From: Nissolia schottii
Lineage: Eukaryota; Streptophyta; Magnoliopsida; Fabales; Fabaceae
Assembly: GCA_003254905.1 (NCBI GenBank)
Contig: QANU01000796.1
Coordinates: 342,282 to 406,281, forward strand
DNA: 64,000 nucleotides
Direction: 5' to 3'
Below are positions 63,251 through 64,000 of this stretch, piece after piece. Position 1 is the first letter of the stretch, and each line of letters opens with the position of its first letter. Made by a program: the position numbers and the translations under genes. The notes beneath the pieces were generated by a model. The model did not search any database, was not told where the DNA came from, and was given only the letters and a program-made list of their open reading frames with translations.

Positions 63251-63426
63251 GGGGAATGGATCCTCTCAGGTGTAATTTTCACATGACAAAATCATGTGTA
63301 ATCTTTTATCATCAATTTTTACTTTACTTATATATGTTATATATGAGTCTCACCTTTTAAAGTAAGGGTAAGAGATCACACATAATTTTGTCATATAAAA
63401 ATTACACATAAAAATATTTATTCCCC
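63251..63426. mobile_element. Foldback MITE, 176 bp
   Basis: The left arm GGGGAATGGATCC is followed by GGTGTAATTTTCACATGACA and AAATCATGTGTAATC. The right arm on the opposite strand reads GGGGAATAAATA, then ATGTGTAATTTTTATATGAC and AAAATTATGTGTGATC. The arms of about 60 bp pair almost fully. A clear target duplication was not seen. The remaining 570 bases to the window end hold no gene. Confidence 0.75.
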
Positions 63427-64000
63427 AAATGTACCAAAGATATGATCAAGAAGGAAAAAGTTCATGTGATTACCCAAACCAAAACTCACATTTGATGTGA
63501 AAGAATCACAACGTTTTCATGTTAACAAATCCACAAACCAACCAAAAAACAAAATAACTACCAAGAAGATACCAACGAAAAGATATCAAAAAGAGCATAT
63601 CTGATATCTTTACATTTTAAACAAACCAAAATGAATGCAACTATAACTCACAAAAAGATTCAAGTCTTTCACATTACCCCACAAAAATAGCCTAACTCTC
63701 AGAAGAGAAGATATCACACACAATTTCCTTACCAAAAGCCAAATTTTCAACTCTAAGAAGCCCAAGAACGAAACAAAGAAAAGAACAAAGGAACCATAAG
63801 TCATAATGAGAGAAAACTATTTTGCCAAAATAAAGTGAACTACATAATCTTGCGGCGGGTAGAATCGCTATTAATTGCCCCTAACCTGGATTAGAGAGAC
63901 CGTAAAATTCAACATCATCTGAGAGAATGATACTTTTTATTTGGAAAAAAAAAAAAAGACAAATTAATTATGACAACTATGTCTAATACATACGTGCATA

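Noticed and set aside
1-64000. CRISPR arrays, operons, ribosome-binding sites, rRNA or complete tRNA genes
   Set aside because: None found. Gene structure is that of a plant nuclear genome and the tandem repeats seen lack CRISPR-like spacer organisation.

Overview
This is a nuclear genome window from a flowering plant. Coding sequence is confined to spliced, GT-AG genes in a very AT-rich, transposon-littered background. The three intact genes are dicot-type orthologues of Arabidopsis RCD1, SKL2 and KANADI2. The style of the repeats, including retroelement fragments with TCGCTCAGCG motifs and short foldback elements, suggests a legume, but that is memory-based inference. Two sized N gaps and two single Ns show it is a draft assembly.

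Genes: (1) an RCD1/SRO-type protein (WWE, PARP-like, RST) on the plus strand, coding 3279-7054 in six exons, with a probable intron-split 5' leader from about 1.2 kb; (2) an SKL2-type inactive shikimate kinase-like plastid protein on the minus strand, coding 13106-10369 in eight exons, tail-to-tail with gene 1; (3) a KANADI2-type GARP transcription factor on the minus strand, coding 33140-28336 in six exons. I joined each by hand. All splice phases close, giving 581, 391 and 404 residues. The three genes have unrelated roles (stress signalling hub, plastid protein, leaf/organ polarity) and show no sign of working as a unit.

Layout: 1-1.2 kb AT-rich flank; 1.2-7.4 kb RCD1; 7.6-9.0 kb two small DNA elements with clear target-site duplications; 10.2-13.1 kb SKL2; 13.1-28.3 kb intergenic, with the first copy of an ACTCGT-rich inverted-repeat element, a promoter-like GC-richer island, a decayed minus-strand copia element and a diverged tandem repeat; 28.3-33.5 kb KAN2; 33.5-64 kb has no intact host gene that I can see and is mostly mobile-element debris. 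That debris includes Stowaway-like elements, the second ACTCGT element, a minus-strand copia-derived element with LTRs and a primer-binding site, a 59-bp minisatellite, a CACTA element with a decayed transposase-type gene, a second CACTA-type element with a perfect 3-bp target duplication, and a Ty3/gypsy pol pseudogene.

I found no convincing new biological system. The most interesting leads are a possible spliced upstream ORF in the RCD1 leader, the paired ACTCGT elements, and several precisely bounded small transposons.
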